A stretch of 55,153 nucleotides of DNA from Candidatus Flavonifractor intestinipullorum (GTDB lineage Bacteria > Bacillota > Clostridia > Oscillospirales > Oscillospiraceae). A program made the position numbers and the translations under genes. The stretch lies in the NCBI GenBank assembly GCA_019118925.1, contig DWYC01000046.1, positions 1 through 55,153 on the forward strand, given 5' to 3'. The notes beneath the pieces were generated by a model. The model ran no database searches. It was given only the letters and a program-made list of their open reading frames with translations, and was not told the DNA's origin. Position 1 is the stretch's first letter. The number at the start of each line of letters is the position of its first letter. Below are positions 23,861 through 33,091 of the stretch, piece by piece.

Positions 23861-24550
23861 TCAGGCGTTTTTCAGATAGTAGCCCACGCCCCACTTGGTG
23901 AGAATGTACATGGGATGGGCCGGGTCCAGCTCCAGCTTTTCCCGCAGGCGGCGCACGTGGACGTCCACCGTCCGGTAGTCCCCGGCGTACTCGTAGCCCC
24001 ACACCACGTTGAGGAGGTTTTCCCGGCTGAACACCCGGCCGGGGTTGCGCATGAGCAGCTCCATGAGGTCGAACTCCTTGGCGGTCAGGTCCACCGGCGT
24101 GCCGTCCTTCCAGGCCGAGCGCTCGTCCGGGTCCAGCGCGATGTGGCCCATGGTCAGGCGGCCGCGCTTTTCCCGCTGGCTCTGGGCGGCCATGCCCGAG
24201 CGGCGCAGGAGGGCCCGCACCCGGGCCTTGAGCTCCAGAATGTTGAAGGGCTTGGTGATATAGTCGTCGGCGCCGCACTCGAATCCGATGATTTTATCGG
24301 TGTCCTCGCTGCGGGCGGTGAGCATGATGACGGGCACGTTGGAGAACTCCCGGATGCGCATACAGGCCTGGAGCCCGTCGATTTTGGGCATCATCAGGTC
24401 CAGGATGATGAGATCGAAGGAGCCCGTCCGGGCCAGCTCCACGGCGGCCTCGCCGTCGTAGGCGGCCTCCACCTGATACCCCTCGCTCTCCAGGTTGAAT
24501 TTGATGCCTTTGACCAGCACCTTTTCGTCGTCTACCACTAAAATCTTCAA
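23861..24550 (-). CDS. OmpR-family response regulator
   Basis: A 229-residue regulator. The receiver domain has the acidic pocket VVDDE, the phosphorylated Asp in LIILDLMMPKIDG, the Thr in VIMLTARSED and the Lys in DDYITKPFN. The C-terminal winged helix (VDLTAKEFDLMELLMRNPGRVFSRENLL... RTVDVHVRRLREKL) is of the PhoB type. It is cotranscribed with the downstream kinase (32-base gap). Targets are unknown; the GerMN gene in the same operon suggests an envelope role. Confidence 0.92.
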   Translation of the reverse strand: MKILVVDDEKVLVKGIKFNLESEGYQVEAAYDGEAAVELARTGSFDLIILDLMMPKIDGLQACMRIREFSNVPVIMLTARSEDTDKIIGFECGADDYITKPFNILELKARVRALLRRSGMAAQSQREKRGRLTMGHIALDPDERSAWKDGTPVDLTAKEFDLMELLMRNPGRVFSRENLLNVVWGYEYAGDYRTVDVHVRRLREKLELDPAHPMYILTKWGVGYYLKNA

Positions 24551-24568
24551 AATGGATTCCTCCTGCGG

Positions 24569-25000
24569 TCATTCCACGGTCACATAGTCCAAAAGGCCCT
24601 GCAAAATCCCCTCGCCAATGCCGGCCACCCGGGTCAGATCCTCCGGGATGCGGAAGGGACCGTTCTCCTCCCGGTCGGCCACAATGGCCCTGGCGCGGCT
24701 CTCTCCGATGCCGGGCAGGCGCTGAAGCTCTTCCACCGTGGCGGTGTTCAGGTTGATCCGCTCGCCGGGGGCCACCTTGTCCGGCGCGGGCGCAGCGGTG
24801 GGCGCGGCGGACGGAGAAGGCGCAGCGGACGGAGCGGGCGTGGGGGCGGATGCGGTGCGCTGGGAGAGAGACGGGGTGTACTGGGTCTCCACCCGGATGG
24901 CGGGGGCGTCGCCGCTCCCCCGGAGCATCCATCCCGCAGTGAAGGCCAGAAACAGGGCGGTTAAAATCAGCGCCGCCCCTTCCAGACGGGAAATCTTCAT
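24569..25000 (-). CDS. ComEA-like membrane-anchored helix-hairpin-helix protein
   Basis: A 143-residue protein with one N-terminal membrane segment (GAALILTALFLAFTAGWML), an Ala/Pro/Ser/Thr-rich spacer (about 45-78) and a C-terminal DNA-binding domain with two helix-hairpin-helix motifs: INLNTATVEELQRLPGIGESRARAI and ... LTRVAGIGEGILQGLLDYV. This is the layout of the competence DNA receptor ComEA. It lacks the larger extracellular part of classical ComEA and no comEC is adjacent, so a role in DNA uptake is likely but not shown. It lies 18 bases upstream of the response regulator gene. Confidence 0.82.
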   Translation of the reverse strand: MKISRLEGAALILTALFLAFTAGWMLRGSGDAPAIRVETQYTPSLSQRTASAPTPAPSAAPSPSAAPTAAPAPDKVAPGERINLNTATVEELQRLPGIGESRARAIVADREENGPFRIPEDLTRVAGIGEGILQGLLDYVTVE

Positions 25001-25019
25001 CTTTTTTCCCCCTTTTCCG

Positions 25020-25048
25020 TTGCGCCTGCCGGTGGGCTCTGTTATAAT
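25020..25048 (+). promoter_or_regulatory. Sigma-A-type promoter for the D,D-carboxypeptidase gene
   Basis: TTGCGC (25020-25025) and TATAAT (25043-25048) lie 17 bases apart on the plus strand. Predicted transcription would begin near 25055, leaving a leader of about 87 bases before the ATG at 25142. Confidence 0.6.
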
Positions 25049-25141
25049 AATGTCTACATAATATCGTATCGCCCGTCCCGACGGCTCCAGTCCGCGGGGC
25101 GGGAAGCAGTTTTATTATATCACACCTGTGAGGAGTTTCCT

Positions 25142-26548
25142 ATGAAAAAAACGCTGCTGTCCGCGCTGCTGTTCTTCTCCCTGCTGGTCACCCAGCTTGC
25201 AACCCCCGCCGCCCTGGCCGCCGAGGGAGACGGCGCCGGGACATCCTCCACTGTGGAGTCCATGTACATCCAGGCCAAGGCCGCCATCCTGGTGGACGAC
25301 GACTACGGCGAGGTTCTCTACGAGCAGAACGCCCACGAGAAGAACTACCCCGCCTCCATCACCAAGGTTATGACCACGCTGCTGGTTCTGGAGGCGGTGG
25401 ACCGGGGAGAGGCCGCCCTCACCGACATCGTGACGGTGGGGGACGAGGTCAACCTGGGCATCGGCGAGGGGGGCTCCGGCGTGGGCCTGAAGGAGGGGGA
25501 GCAGCTGAGTCTGGAGGACCTGCTGTACTGTGCCCTGACCGCCTCCGCCAACGAGGCGTGCAACGCCCTGGCCCAGTACCTGTGCGGGGATGTGGCCACC
25601 TTTGTGGAGCGGATGAACCAGCGGGCTGCCGAGCTGGGCATGGAGGACACCCACTTCGCCAACACCCACGGCTACCACGACGAAAATCACTATACCACCG
25701 CCTATGACATCTACCTCATGTGCCACGAGGCCATGCAGAACCCCACTTTCCGCACCATCGTCTCCTCCGTGGGGCACGAGGTCCCCGCCACCAACATGAG
25801 CGAGGCCCGCTCCCTCCATGAGACCAACGCCCTGGTCTCCACCTGGCGCATCACCGGATACTGGTACCAGTACGCCACCGGCATCAAGACCGGCTCCACC
25901 CCCGAGGCGGGCTACTGCCTGGCCTCCTCGGCCACCAAGGGGGACCGGCACCTGATCGCCGTGGTGCTGGGGGCGGAGAACCCCAAGAACGCCGACGGCA
26001 GCACCAACCGCCTCCAGTTCTCAGAGAGCACCCGCCTTTTGGAGATGGGATTTAACGACTTCTCCCGGCAGACCATCCTGGACGAGACCGACCGGGATTT
26101 CCCCGAGGTGGCGGTTACCCTCTCCAGCGGGGCCGACTATGTGACGGTTCAGCCCTCCGGCGCGCTGGAGGCCACCCTCCCCAACGACATTGTGATGGAG
26201 AACTTTGAGCGCAAGGTGGACCTGCCCGCGGAGGTGGAGGCCCCCGTGGAGGCCGGAGAGAAGCTGGGCACCGTCACCCTGACCTACGACGGACAGGAGT
26301 ACGGCACGCTGGACCTGGTGGCCACCGCCAGTGTGGAGCGCTCCGAGCTCCTCTACCGCCTGGACCGCATCCAGAGGTTCTTTGACCAGCTGTGGGTGAA
26401 GATCGTACTGGCCGTGCTGGCTGTGCTCATCGTATTCCTCATCCTCCGGCGCCTCATCCTGGGCCGGAGCCGCAGCCGCTACGGCGGGGGCCGCCGGAGC
26501 GGCGGATACAGTGGAGGACGGCGCTACTCCGGACGCCGCCGCCGCTAA
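25142..26548 (+). CDS. D-alanyl-D-alanine carboxypeptidase (DacF/PBP5 family)
   Basis: Penicillin-binding serine D,D-carboxypeptidase that trims peptidoglycan peptides; 468 residues. A signal peptide (MKKTLLSALLFFSLLVTQLATPAALA) is followed by the catalytic triad motifs SITK (SxxK), SAN (SxN) in LTASANEACN, and KTG in GIKTGSTPEAG. After the catalytic domain a C-terminal beta domain (VTLTYDGQEYGTLDLVATA) and a membrane segment (IVLAVLAVLIVFLILRRLIL) lead to an Arg/Ser/Gly-rich cytoplasmic tail. In Bacillus the sporulation homologue dacF lies just upstream of spoIIA; here it is 12 kb away. Confidence 0.93.
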   Translation: MKKTLLSALLFFSLLVTQLATPAALAAEGDGAGTSSTVESMYIQAKAAILVDDDYGEVLYEQNAHEKNYPASITKVMTTLLVLEAVDRGEAALTDIVTVGDEVNLGIGEGGSGVGLKEGEQLSLEDLLYCALTASANEACNALAQYLCGDVATFVERMNQRAAELGMEDTHFANTHGYHDENHYTTAYDIYLMCHEAMQNPTFRTIVSSVGHEVPATNMSEARSLHETNALVSTWRITGYWYQYATGIKTGSTPEAGYCLASSATKGDRHLIAVVLGAENPKNADGSTNRLQFSESTRLLEMGFNDFSRQTILDETDRDFPEVAVTLSSGADYVTVQPSGALEATLPNDIVMENFERKVDLPAEVEAPVEAGEKLGTVTLTYDGQEYGTLDLVATASVERSELLYRLDRIQRFFDQLWVKIVLAVLAVLIVFLILRRLILGRSRSRYGGGRRSGGYSGGRRYSGRRRR

Positions 26549-26555
26549 ACGACAT

Positions 26556-26602
26556 AAGAAAAAAACCGCCGCCCGCTCCAAACCAGGAGCGGGCGGCATT
26601 TT
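26556..26602. terminator. Bidirectional terminator between the carboxypeptidase and helicase genes
   Basis: Arms GCCGCCCGCTCC (to 26579) and GGAGCGGGCGGC (26586-26597) have a 6-base loop. An A-run (26556-26565) on one side acts as a T-run for the minus-strand gene, and ATTTT on the other serves the plus-strand gene. Confidence 0.88.
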
Positions 26603-26616
26603 ACGGCCGGAGGGCA

Positions 26617-29600
26617 TTAAAAGAGGCTCATCTGACCGTCCTCCTGTTTTTCCCGTCCCAGCGAGGCCGGCTGGCACAGAGAGAGCGGGGAGGGCAGGTG
26701 TTCCAAAAAGGGAGAGGGCTCCCCGGGCGCGAGCAGGATGAGCTCCTCCTGCGCCCGGGTCATCCCCACATAGAGCAGCCGCCGCTCCTCCGCCAGGTCG
26801 ATGTCCCGCCGCTCCGACTCCAGGGGGACCACCCCTTTCCGCACGCCGCAGAGAAAGACCACCGGGAACTCCAGGCCCTTGGCGGCGTGAAAGGTCATCA
26901 GGCTCACCGCGCCGGAGGTATAGCTGCCGCTGCGCCGCCACAGGTCGCCCTCGCCTCCCAGAGTCAGGCCCTCCAGGAGCTCAGGCATGGTGCGGTAGAA
27001 TACCGCGGTGTTGCGCAGGTCCTCCAGAGGCTGGGAAGCGGTACAGCCCGCCCCAGCGGCCCAGCGCTCCAGCAGCCGCCAGGGGGGCTCCCAGCCGGCC
27101 TGCTCGCCGAAAAAGCCCGCCAGCTCCAGCCAGGGACTCAGGACGCCCACCCCCGCGTAGGAGCGGGCGATCTCCTTCACCCGCGCTCCGGCGGAGCCGG
27201 GGGTGTGGGCCCAGGTGTCCGCCACGGCCCGGGCCAGGTCCGCAGGGCAGCGCCAGACCAGGCGCAGCGCCCCCTCCAGGGCCAGAGTGTCCTCCGGGTC
27301 AAGGAGGGAGCGGAAAAAGCACAGGGCTCCCCGTACCATATCGTCCCGGAGAAAGCTGTCCCGCCCGGCCACCACGCAGGGGATGTCCGAACGGCGCAGC
27401 GCCTGCTCCAGAGGGAGGAGCTGCCGCCGGGTGCGGCAGCACACGGCGACGTCGGAGAAGGCCCGCAGCTTCCGCCCCTCGCCCAGGGCCTGGGCGGCGA
27501 GCATGTCCACGCCCCCCACCAGACGGCCGATCTCCCGGGCCACAAAGGCGGCCTCCTCCCGCTCCTGCCCGGCGCGGATCAGGCGCACCCGCGCCCCCGA
27601 GGGCCGGACGGGCCGCAGGTCCCGGGCGGGGGAGCCGTCCCCCTCGATCACCGAGAGGGCGCAGCCCAGAATCTCCGGCGTGGAGCGGTAGTTGCGGGTG
27701 AGGGTTACGGTATGCACGTCGGGGACATCCTGGCTCAGGCGGTGAAAGCAGGCCGCGTCCGAGCCGCGGAAGCCGTAGATGGACTGGTCCGGGTCCCCGA
27801 TGACAAACAGGCTCCGGCCCAGCCGGTTCCAGGCGCGGACCAGACGGTATTGAGCGGGGCTGCAATCCTGAAATTCATCCACCAGCAGGTGGCGGAACTT
27901 CCGGGCGTCGGAGCGGCTTTTTCCCTCCCAGGCCGCCAGGGTGCGCAGGAGAAGGTCGTCAAAGTCCATCAGCCCCCGCTCCGAGAGCCGCCGGTCGTAG
28001 AAGTCGCAGGCCCCCTCCAGCTCGCCCTGGTCCCCGCCGCCGGTCTTTCGCCGGGAGACGGCTTGGAGCAGCCTGGCGGGGGAGTCCTGTATCCCCAGGG
28101 CCCGCAGTACCTGCCCCGCCAGCTCCAGGGCCTCCCAGTCCCCCAGCAGCCGGGGACAGCCCGGCTCCTTGGAGAGCAGCTCCAGACAGATGGCGTGGAA
28201 CGTGCCGATGGTCATCCCCCGCATGGCGCGCCTGTCCCCCAGGGCGGCCTCCAGGCGCTCCCGCAGCTCCCCGGCGGCCTTGTTGGTGAAGGTCACCGCC
28301 GCAATCTCCGAGGGGCGCTCCCCCTGCTCCAGCAGCCACAGGATACGGGAGACGAGGGTCTTGGTCTTGCCGGCGCCCGGGCCGGCGATGACGGCTACCG
28401 TCCGCTCGGGCGACCGGGCGGCGGCGGTCTGTTCCGGGTTGAGCTCCGCCGGGGCGGCGGGGGCGGTCTCCTCCGGGTTTTCCACCGGGGGAGCCGCTTT
28501 TGTGGATAACTTCCGGCGCTTGGGGCGGGGCGCATCGCACTGGAAGAGACTCACCTGTCCCTGGAGGGCCTCCCGCTCGCCCTCGGTGAGCAGGGTGCAC
28601 ACGCCGTAGGACCCGTCATAGCCCGGCTCCCACTGGACCTCTCCGGCGCGCAGGCGGCGCACACCCTCGGCCACGCAGGGGCCCGCCGCGCGGGCGAGGT
28701 CCTCCAGCGGGCACTCCCGCAGGATGAAAAACTCCGGGCCCAGCTTGTCCAGAAGCTCGGCGTAGCGGCTCTGGTTGCGCTTGGAGTCGGGGCCGCCCCC
28801 CAGAGTGGCCGAGAGCACCTCGGGCAGGGGAATCAGGCGCTCCCACTTGGGGGCCCGGGGACGGAGGTAGCCCTCGGGACGGTCGGCAAGCTGCTCCACC
28901 CGGTGGAGCACGCCGGTGGTCAGGCGCTTGCCGCACACGGGACACACGCCCTGGAGGGCCTCCGCCTCCGCGGGGGAGAGGCACTGATGACAGTTGCGGT
29001 GGCCGTCGTAGTGGTATTTGCCCTCCTCGGGGTAGAACTCGATGGTCCCTTTCAGCCCCCGGCCGGTGCGCAGGGCCTTCTCCAGGGCGGAATAGGAGAG
29101 CTCAATGTCCAGCAGGTCGGCCTCCCGGCCCAGCTTGGCGGGGGAGTGGGCGTCGGAGTGGGAGACCAGGTGGAACCGGTCCAGCGCGGATACCCGGTAG
29201 TTCATGGGCGGGTCGGAGGAGAGGCCGGTCTCCAGGGCGTGGATGTGGGGCGTGAGGTCCTCAAAGCACTCCTCAATGGTGTCAAAGCCGGAAAACGCCC
29301 CGAAGAGGGAGAAGTGGGGAGTCCAGATGTGGGCGGGGATGAAAATGGCCCCGGGGGCGGCCTCCAGGGTGATCTCCAGCAGGTCCCGGCAGTCCAGGCC
29401 CAGAATGGGCCGGCCGTCGGAGTGGATATTGCCGATGGCCTCCAGCCGGTGGGAGAGGACCTCCGCGGCCTCCAGCGAGGGGAGGAGGATGAGGCTGTGG
29501 ACCTTGCGCACCCGGCCGTTTTTCTTATAAATGGAGCTGATCTCCCCGGAGACCACAAAACGGGGGACGGCTCCCCCGCCGGGCGCGCCGGGGCGGACAT

Positions 29601-29805
29601 GGCCGGACTTGAGGACATAGAGGCCGTCCTCCGCCTCCTCCAGACATTCGCTCAGCTCGGCCCGCCAGGCCGGGTGGGTAAAGTCCCCCGTCCCCACCAG
29701 GTCGATGCCCTTCCGCCGGGCCCAGAAATCCAGCGCCTCGGGCACGCAGTCCCGGCTGGTGGCCCGGGAGTATTTGGAATGGATGTGCAGGTCGGCGATG
29801 CGCAT
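26617..29805 (-). CDS. PHP-domain/UvrD helicase fusion protein
   Basis: A 1062-residue two-part protein. Residues 1-270 are a PHP phosphoesterase-like domain of the TIGR00375 type: DLHIHSKYS metal ligands, GTGDFTHP, PAHIWTPH and SHSDAH. A zinc ribbon (CHQC...CPVCG, about 272-291) follows. From residue 455 it is an SF1A helicase: AGPGAGKT (Walker A), AVTFTNKAAGELRERL (Ia), LVDEFQDCSPAQ (II), GDPDQSIYGFRGSD (III), LTRNYRSTPEIL (IV), VSLMTFHAAKGLEFPVVFL (V) and LLYVGMTRAQEELIL (VI). All helicase motifs are intact. The start at 29805 begins directly with the PHP motif. The combination suggests repair of DNA ends, but this function is inferred. Confidence 0.88.
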   Translation of the reverse strand: MRIADLHIHSKYSRATSRDCVPEALDFWARRKGIDLVGTGDFTHPAWRAELSECLEEAEDGLYVLKSGHVRPGAPGGGAVPRFVVSGEISSIYKKNGRVRKVHSLILLPSLEAAEVLSHRLEAIGNIHSDGRPILGLDCRDLLEITLEAAPGAIFIPAHIWTPHFSLFGAFSGFDTIEECFEDLTPHIHALETGLSSDPPMNYRVSALDRFHLVSHSDAHSPAKLGREADLLDIELSYSALEKALRTGRGLKGTIEFYPEEGKYHYDGHRNCHQCLSPAEAEALQGVCPVCGKRLTTGVLHRVEQLADRPEGYLRPRAPKWERLIPLPEVLSATLGGGPDSKRNQSRYAELLDKLGPEFFILRECPLEDLARAAGPCVAEGVRRLRAGEVQWEPGYDGSYGVCTLLTEGEREALQGQVSLFQCDAPRPKRRKLSTKAAPPVENPEETAPAAPAELNPEQTAAARSPERTVAVIAGPGAGKTKTLVSRILWLLEQGERPSEIAAVTFTNKAAGELRERLEAALGDRRAMRGMTIGTFHAICLELLSKEPGCPRLLGDWEALELAGQVLRALGIQDSPARLLQAVSRRKTGGGDQGELEGACDFYDRRLSERGLMDFDDLLLRTLAAWEGKSRSDARKFRHLLVDEFQDCSPAQYRLVRAWNRLGRSLFVIGDPDQSIYGFRGSDAACFHRLSQDVPDVHTVTLTRNYRSTPEILGCALSVIEGDGSPARDLRPVRPSGARVRLIRAGQEREEAAFVAREIGRLVGGVDMLAAQALGEGRKLRAFSDVAVCCRTRRQLLPLEQALRRSDIPCVVAGRDSFLRDDMVRGALCFFRSLLDPEDTLALEGALRLVWRCPADLARAVADTWAHTPGSAGARVKEIARSYAGVGVLSPWLELAGFFGEQAGWEPPWRLLERWAAGAGCTASQPLEDLRNTAVFYRTMPELLEGLTLGGEGDLWRRSGSYTSGAVSLMTFHAAKGLEFPVVFLCGVRKGVVPLESERRDIDLAEERRLLYVGMTRAQEELILLAPGEPSPFLEHLPSPLSLCQPASLGREKQEDGQMSLF

Positions 29806-29880
29806 GGCGTCTCCCTCCTCCGGTGGAATGGTTCTGCTATCATGATAAAACGAAACGGGGCCGGGCGCAAGGGAGATTGG

Positions 29881-29927
29881 GCAAAAAACCCAAAAGCGCG
29901 CCCGGGGCCTTGCGGCCCGAGGCGCGC
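29881..29927 (-). terminator. Rho-independent terminator after the second sensor kinase
   Basis: A hairpin with arms GCGCGCC and GGCGCGC at its base (29896-29927) is followed on the minus strand by a T-rich run (TTTTGGGTTTTTTG, 29882-29895). Confidence 0.85.
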
Positions 29928-29935
29928 TGGAACGG

Positions 29936-31258
29936 TCAATGGGAACGGTGGAGACGGCGCAGGAGCCCGCTCCCCCGCCGGTGGCTGACGGGCAGCAGGG
30001 CGGTGAAGCAGGTGCCCTGCTGGGCGGTGCTGGTGACGGTGAGCTTTCCGCCGTGGGTGTGGACAATGGTCTGGGCGATGGCCAGGCCCAGACCGTAGCC
30101 CCCCCGCTCCCGGGAGCGGGAGCTGTCCGCACGGTAGAAGCGCTCGAAGAGGTGGGGCAGATGCTCGGCGGGGATGGGGTCGCCGCTGTTGGTCACCGCC
30201 AGGCGCACCCGGTCGGAGAGCGGGGTGAGGGAGAGAAAGACGGTCCCCTGCTCGCCGGCGTATTTGACCGCGTTGTCCAGCAGAATCATCACCAGCCGGC
30301 GAAGCTGCTCCTCGTCCCCCGAGAGGGTGAGGTCGGGGGTGATGTCGCTGTCCAGCGACACCCCGGCCTCAAAGGCCACCGGCTCGAAGAGGAGCAGGCA
30401 GCCGGTGGTCAGCTCGCTCATGGACAGGCGGGTAAACTGGGTGGGCTGCCGGGCGGCGTCGTTCTTGGCCAGGAAGAGCATATCTTCTACCAATGAGCGC
30501 ATCCGGGCGGCCTCCTCCTGGATGAAGCCGATCCACTTCTCCTGCTGTACCACCGTCTCCTCCGGGTGGGAGAGGAGAATGCCCGCGTTGGCCAGGATGA
30601 CGGTAATGGGGGTCTTGAGCTCGTGGGAGGCGTCGGCCACAAACTGCCGCTGCTGCTCCCAGGCCCGCTCCACCGGGCGCAGGGCCATATTGGAGAGAAA
30701 GAGGCTCACCAGGAAAAAGCACACCAGCGCCCCGGCCCCCATGAGAAGGGAGGTGCCGATGAGGGAGATCAGAGACTCCCGCTCCCAGCCCCGGTCGGCA
30801 AAGGCGATGTGGAGCTGGCCCTCGTCATCCTCCTCGGTGAGGAAGCGCAGGCGGGGGCTGGAGATAATCCCCTCCCGCTCACCGGAGGCGAGCACCTGGG
30901 AGACCGCCTGCTCCAGAGCGGTGTCGCTGATGCTCACATTGCCTCCCATGGCGGAGGAGAGGATCTCGCCGCTCTCCTGGTCCACCGTGACGGCAAAGGC
31001 GGGGATCATGGCCAGATGCCGGTCGCCATGGCGCATGTCCTCCCCCTCCGGGCGGCCCTCGGGGGGCGGAAGGTCGATCTCAATCCGAATGGGGAACTCG
31101 TCGTCCTCCCACCGCAGGGCCAGGCGCATGGCGCTCAGGCTCTGCTCCCGCAGGCTCCGGGTGGTGGAGGCCAGCAGGACCACGAACACCGCCAGCAGCA
31201 CCGCACTGACCAGCAGCATGTTGATGAAGATAAACTTGCGCCGCAGTTTGCGGATCAT
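29936..31258 (-). CDS. Sensor histidine kinase
   Basis: A 440-residue membrane kinase. An N-terminal membrane segment (FINMLLVSAVLLAVFVVLLA), an extracytoplasmic region of about 130 residues and a second segment (LLMGAGALVCFFLVSLFL) precede the HisKA domain (QQRQFVADASHELKTPITVILAN) and ATPase (ILLDNAVKYA, VTNSGDPIPAEHLPHLFERFYR, GGYGLGLAIAQ). No HAMP or PAS is evident. It lies 12 bases downstream of its response regulator and ends at a strong terminator. The signal is unknown. Confidence 0.9.
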   Translation of the reverse strand: MIRKLRRKFIFINMLLVSAVLLAVFVVLLASTTRSLREQSLSAMRLALRWEDDEFPIRIEIDLPPPEGRPEGEDMRHGDRHLAMIPAFAVTVDQESGEILSSAMGGNVSISDTALEQAVSQVLASGEREGIISSPRLRFLTEEDDEGQLHIAFADRGWERESLISLIGTSLLMGAGALVCFFLVSLFLSNMALRPVERAWEQQRQFVADASHELKTPITVILANAGILLSHPEETVVQQEKWIGFIQEEAARMRSLVEDMLFLAKNDAARQPTQFTRLSMSELTTGCLLLFEPVAFEAGVSLDSDITPDLTLSGDEEQLRRLVMILLDNAVKYAGEQGTVFLSLTPLSDRVRLAVTNSGDPIPAEHLPHLFERFYRADSSRSRERGGYGLGLAIAQTIVHTHGGKLTVTSTAQQGTCFTALLPVSHRRGSGLLRRLHRSH

Positions 31259-31270
31259 AGCCCTTCCTCC

Positions 31271-31948
31271 TCAGCTCAGGGGGTACTCCAGGTGATAGCC
31301 CACCTTCCGCACCGTGCCGATGGACACCCGGGAGCCGAGGAAATTCAGCTTCTTGCGCAGGAAGGAGATGTATACCTCCACGTTGTTGTCCTCGGCGTCG
31401 GAGTCGATGCCCCAGACCTTGGTGATGATGTCCTCCTTGGGGATGACCGACTTGGGGGCGGCCATGAGCAGGCGGAGCACGTCGAATTCCTTAAAGCCCA
31501 GGCGCACCGACTTGCCCGCGCAGCTCAGACAGCGGGTGGACAGGTTGAGCACCAGGTCGTAGACCGTCAGGCTCTGGGAGAGGACCTCCCCCTGCCGCCG
31601 GGTCAGGGCCCGCACCCGGGCCAGCAGCTCCCCGGAGTCGAAGGGCTTGGTCATATAGTCGTCGGCGCCGCAGTCCAGGCCCGCAATTTTGTCGCCGGTC
31701 TCATCCCGGGCGGTGAGCATGAGAATGGGGGTGGAGATATGGGCCGAGCGCAGGCGGCGGGCCACCTCAAAGCCGTCCAGCTTGGGCAGCATGACATCCA
31801 GCAGCACCAGATCATACTGTCCGGACAGGGCGTAGTCCAATCCGTCGGCCCCGTCGTTGACCACGTCGGTCTGATAGTGCTGCTCCTGCATGATCTGGCC
31901 CAGCGTCTCGGCCAGATGAACTTCGTCCTCGACAATCAGAATACGCAT
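31271..31948 (-). CDS. OmpR-family response regulator
   Basis: A 225-residue regulator with receiver motifs IVEDE, LVLLDVMLPKLDG (phospho-Asp), LMLTARDE and DDYMTKPFD, and a PhoB-type winged helix (VRLGFKEFDVLRLLMAAPKSVIPKEDII... VEVYISFLRKKL). I chose the ATG at 31948; longer frames upstream lack a ribosome binding site. It is transcribed together with the following kinase and starts about 140 bases from the spo0A terminator. Confidence 0.91.
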   Translation of the reverse strand: MRILIVEDEVHLAETLGQIMQEQHYQTDVVNDGADGLDYALSGQYDLVLLDVMLPKLDGFEVARRLRSAHISTPILMLTARDETGDKIAGLDCGADDYMTKPFDSGELLARVRALTRRQGEVLSQSLTVYDLVLNLSTRCLSCAGKSVRLGFKEFDVLRLLMAAPKSVIPKEDIITKVWGIDSDAEDNNVEVYISFLRKKLNFLGSRVSIGTVRKVGYHLEYPLS

Positions 31949-32085
31949 GGCGTTGTGTCCTCCTTTGTGCCGTAAGTACGGCGTTTTGTGGGAACAGTAT
32001 ACGGGAGGAACCTGAAAACACCCTGAAAGAACGGGAAAAAGAGCCCTCCAATAAAATAATTGTACCGCGGAAAAAGACGGGAGAC

Positions 32086-32117
32086 AAGAAAAAAATCCGG
32101 CCCCGCCGGGGCCGGAT
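32086..32117 (-). terminator. Rho-independent terminator after spo0A
   Basis: ATCCGGCCCC and GGGGCCGGAT arms (32095-32117) around a CGC loop, followed on the minus strand by a T-run (complement of AAGAAAAAAA at 32087-32095). Confidence 0.88.
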
Positions 32118-32129
32118 GAAAGGGGCCGT

Positions 32130-32888
32130 TCACTGCTCTTTGCGCTGGAGCTGGAGGCGGTCGGCAATCATGGCGATGAACTCGCTGTTGGTGGGCTTGC
32201 CCTTGGCGTTGGAGACGGTATAGCCGAAGTATTTTTGCAGCGTCTCCAGGTCGCCCCGGTCCCAGGCCACCTCAATGGCGTGGCGGATGGCCCGCTCCAC
32301 CCGGCTGGCGGTGGTCCCGAAGTGTTTGGCCACCTCGGGATAGAGAACTTTGGTGACGGCGTTGATCACATCCATGTCGTTGACCGCGATGATGATGGCC
32401 TCCCGGAGGTACTGATAGCCCTTGATGTGGGCGGGCACGCCGATCTCATGGATGATGGAGGTCACCACGCTCTCCAGACTCTGAGAGCGGCTGCCGCTCT
32501 CCTCGCCGGGAGGATAGAGGCTCCCCATCTGCCGCAGCCGCTCCACCACCGTGGAGATCCGGCAGGGCTTCATGAGATAGTAATCGGCGCCCTCGGCCGC
32601 GGCCATCTCGGCCACGTTGCCCCGGGCAAAGCCGGAAAGCACCAGCACCCGGGGACGCAGGTCCAGTTCGTTCAGGGCATGCAGGACTTCCAGACCGTCC
32701 CGGCCGGAGAGAACCAGATCCATGGCGATCAGATCGGGCGCCAGCTCCCGCACCAGGGACAGGACCTCCTCGCCGTCGCCGGTCTCGCCCACGACCTCCA
32801 GATCGCTCTCACAGGAAATGGCTTCGGAGAGCAACTGGCGAAATTCTTCGCTGCTGTCTGCAAGCAGAATGCGCTTCTTGTTGTCCAT
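32130..32888 (-). CDS. spo0A: Sporulation master regulator Spo0A
   Basis: A 252-residue response regulator that starts sporulation. The receiver has LLADSSEEF (acidic pocket), the phospho-Asp in [21 protein letters not shown] and DYYLMKPC. The Spo0A-specific effector domain is strongly conserved: [55 protein letters not shown] and [17 protein letters not shown]. It is a single gene with its own terminator. Upstream 0A boxes suggest self-regulation. Neighbouring two-component genes are separate transcription units. Confidence 0.97.
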   Translation of the reverse strand: MDNKKRILLADSSEEFRQLLSEAISCESDLEVVGETGDGEEVLSLVRELAPDLIAMDLVLSGRDGLEVLHALNELDLRPRVLVLSGFARGNVAEMAAAEGADYYLMKPCRISTVVERLRQMGSLYPPGEESGSRSQSLESVVTSIIHEIGVPAHIKGYQYLREAIIIAVNDMDVINAVTKVLYPEVAKHFGTTASRVERAIRHAIEVAWDRGDLETLQKYFGYTVSNAKGKPTNSEFIAMIADRLQLQRKEQ

Positions 32889-32958
32889 GTCGATTCCTTC
32901 TTCCCATTCGAAAATCTATCCCACGCGCCTGGCCAGAGCGATTGATCGGGTCTCTTAC

Positions 32959-33046
32959 AATTTACCATAATCAGACAGCAATTGCAATATAAATTTTCCA
33001 AATAATGGATACTTACTTGTCGACAATGTTCGACAAAATAGTCGAA
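32959..33046 (-). promoter_or_regulatory. spo0A promoter region with three 0A-box-like sites
   Basis: On the minus strand TTGCAA (32982-32987) and TAAATT (32959-32964) are 17 bases apart, a sigma-A-like promoter. Just upstream are TTGTCGACAA (33017-33026), TTCGACA (33029-33035, an exact complement of the 0A consensus TGTCGAA) and AGTCGAA (33040-33046). Three sites in 30 bases suggest direct control by Spo0A~P. Binding is inferred. Confidence 0.68.
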
Positions 33047-33091
33047 AATGCCGCCGAATTGGTTCGAAAAGGGGGGAAATCCATGGACTCC

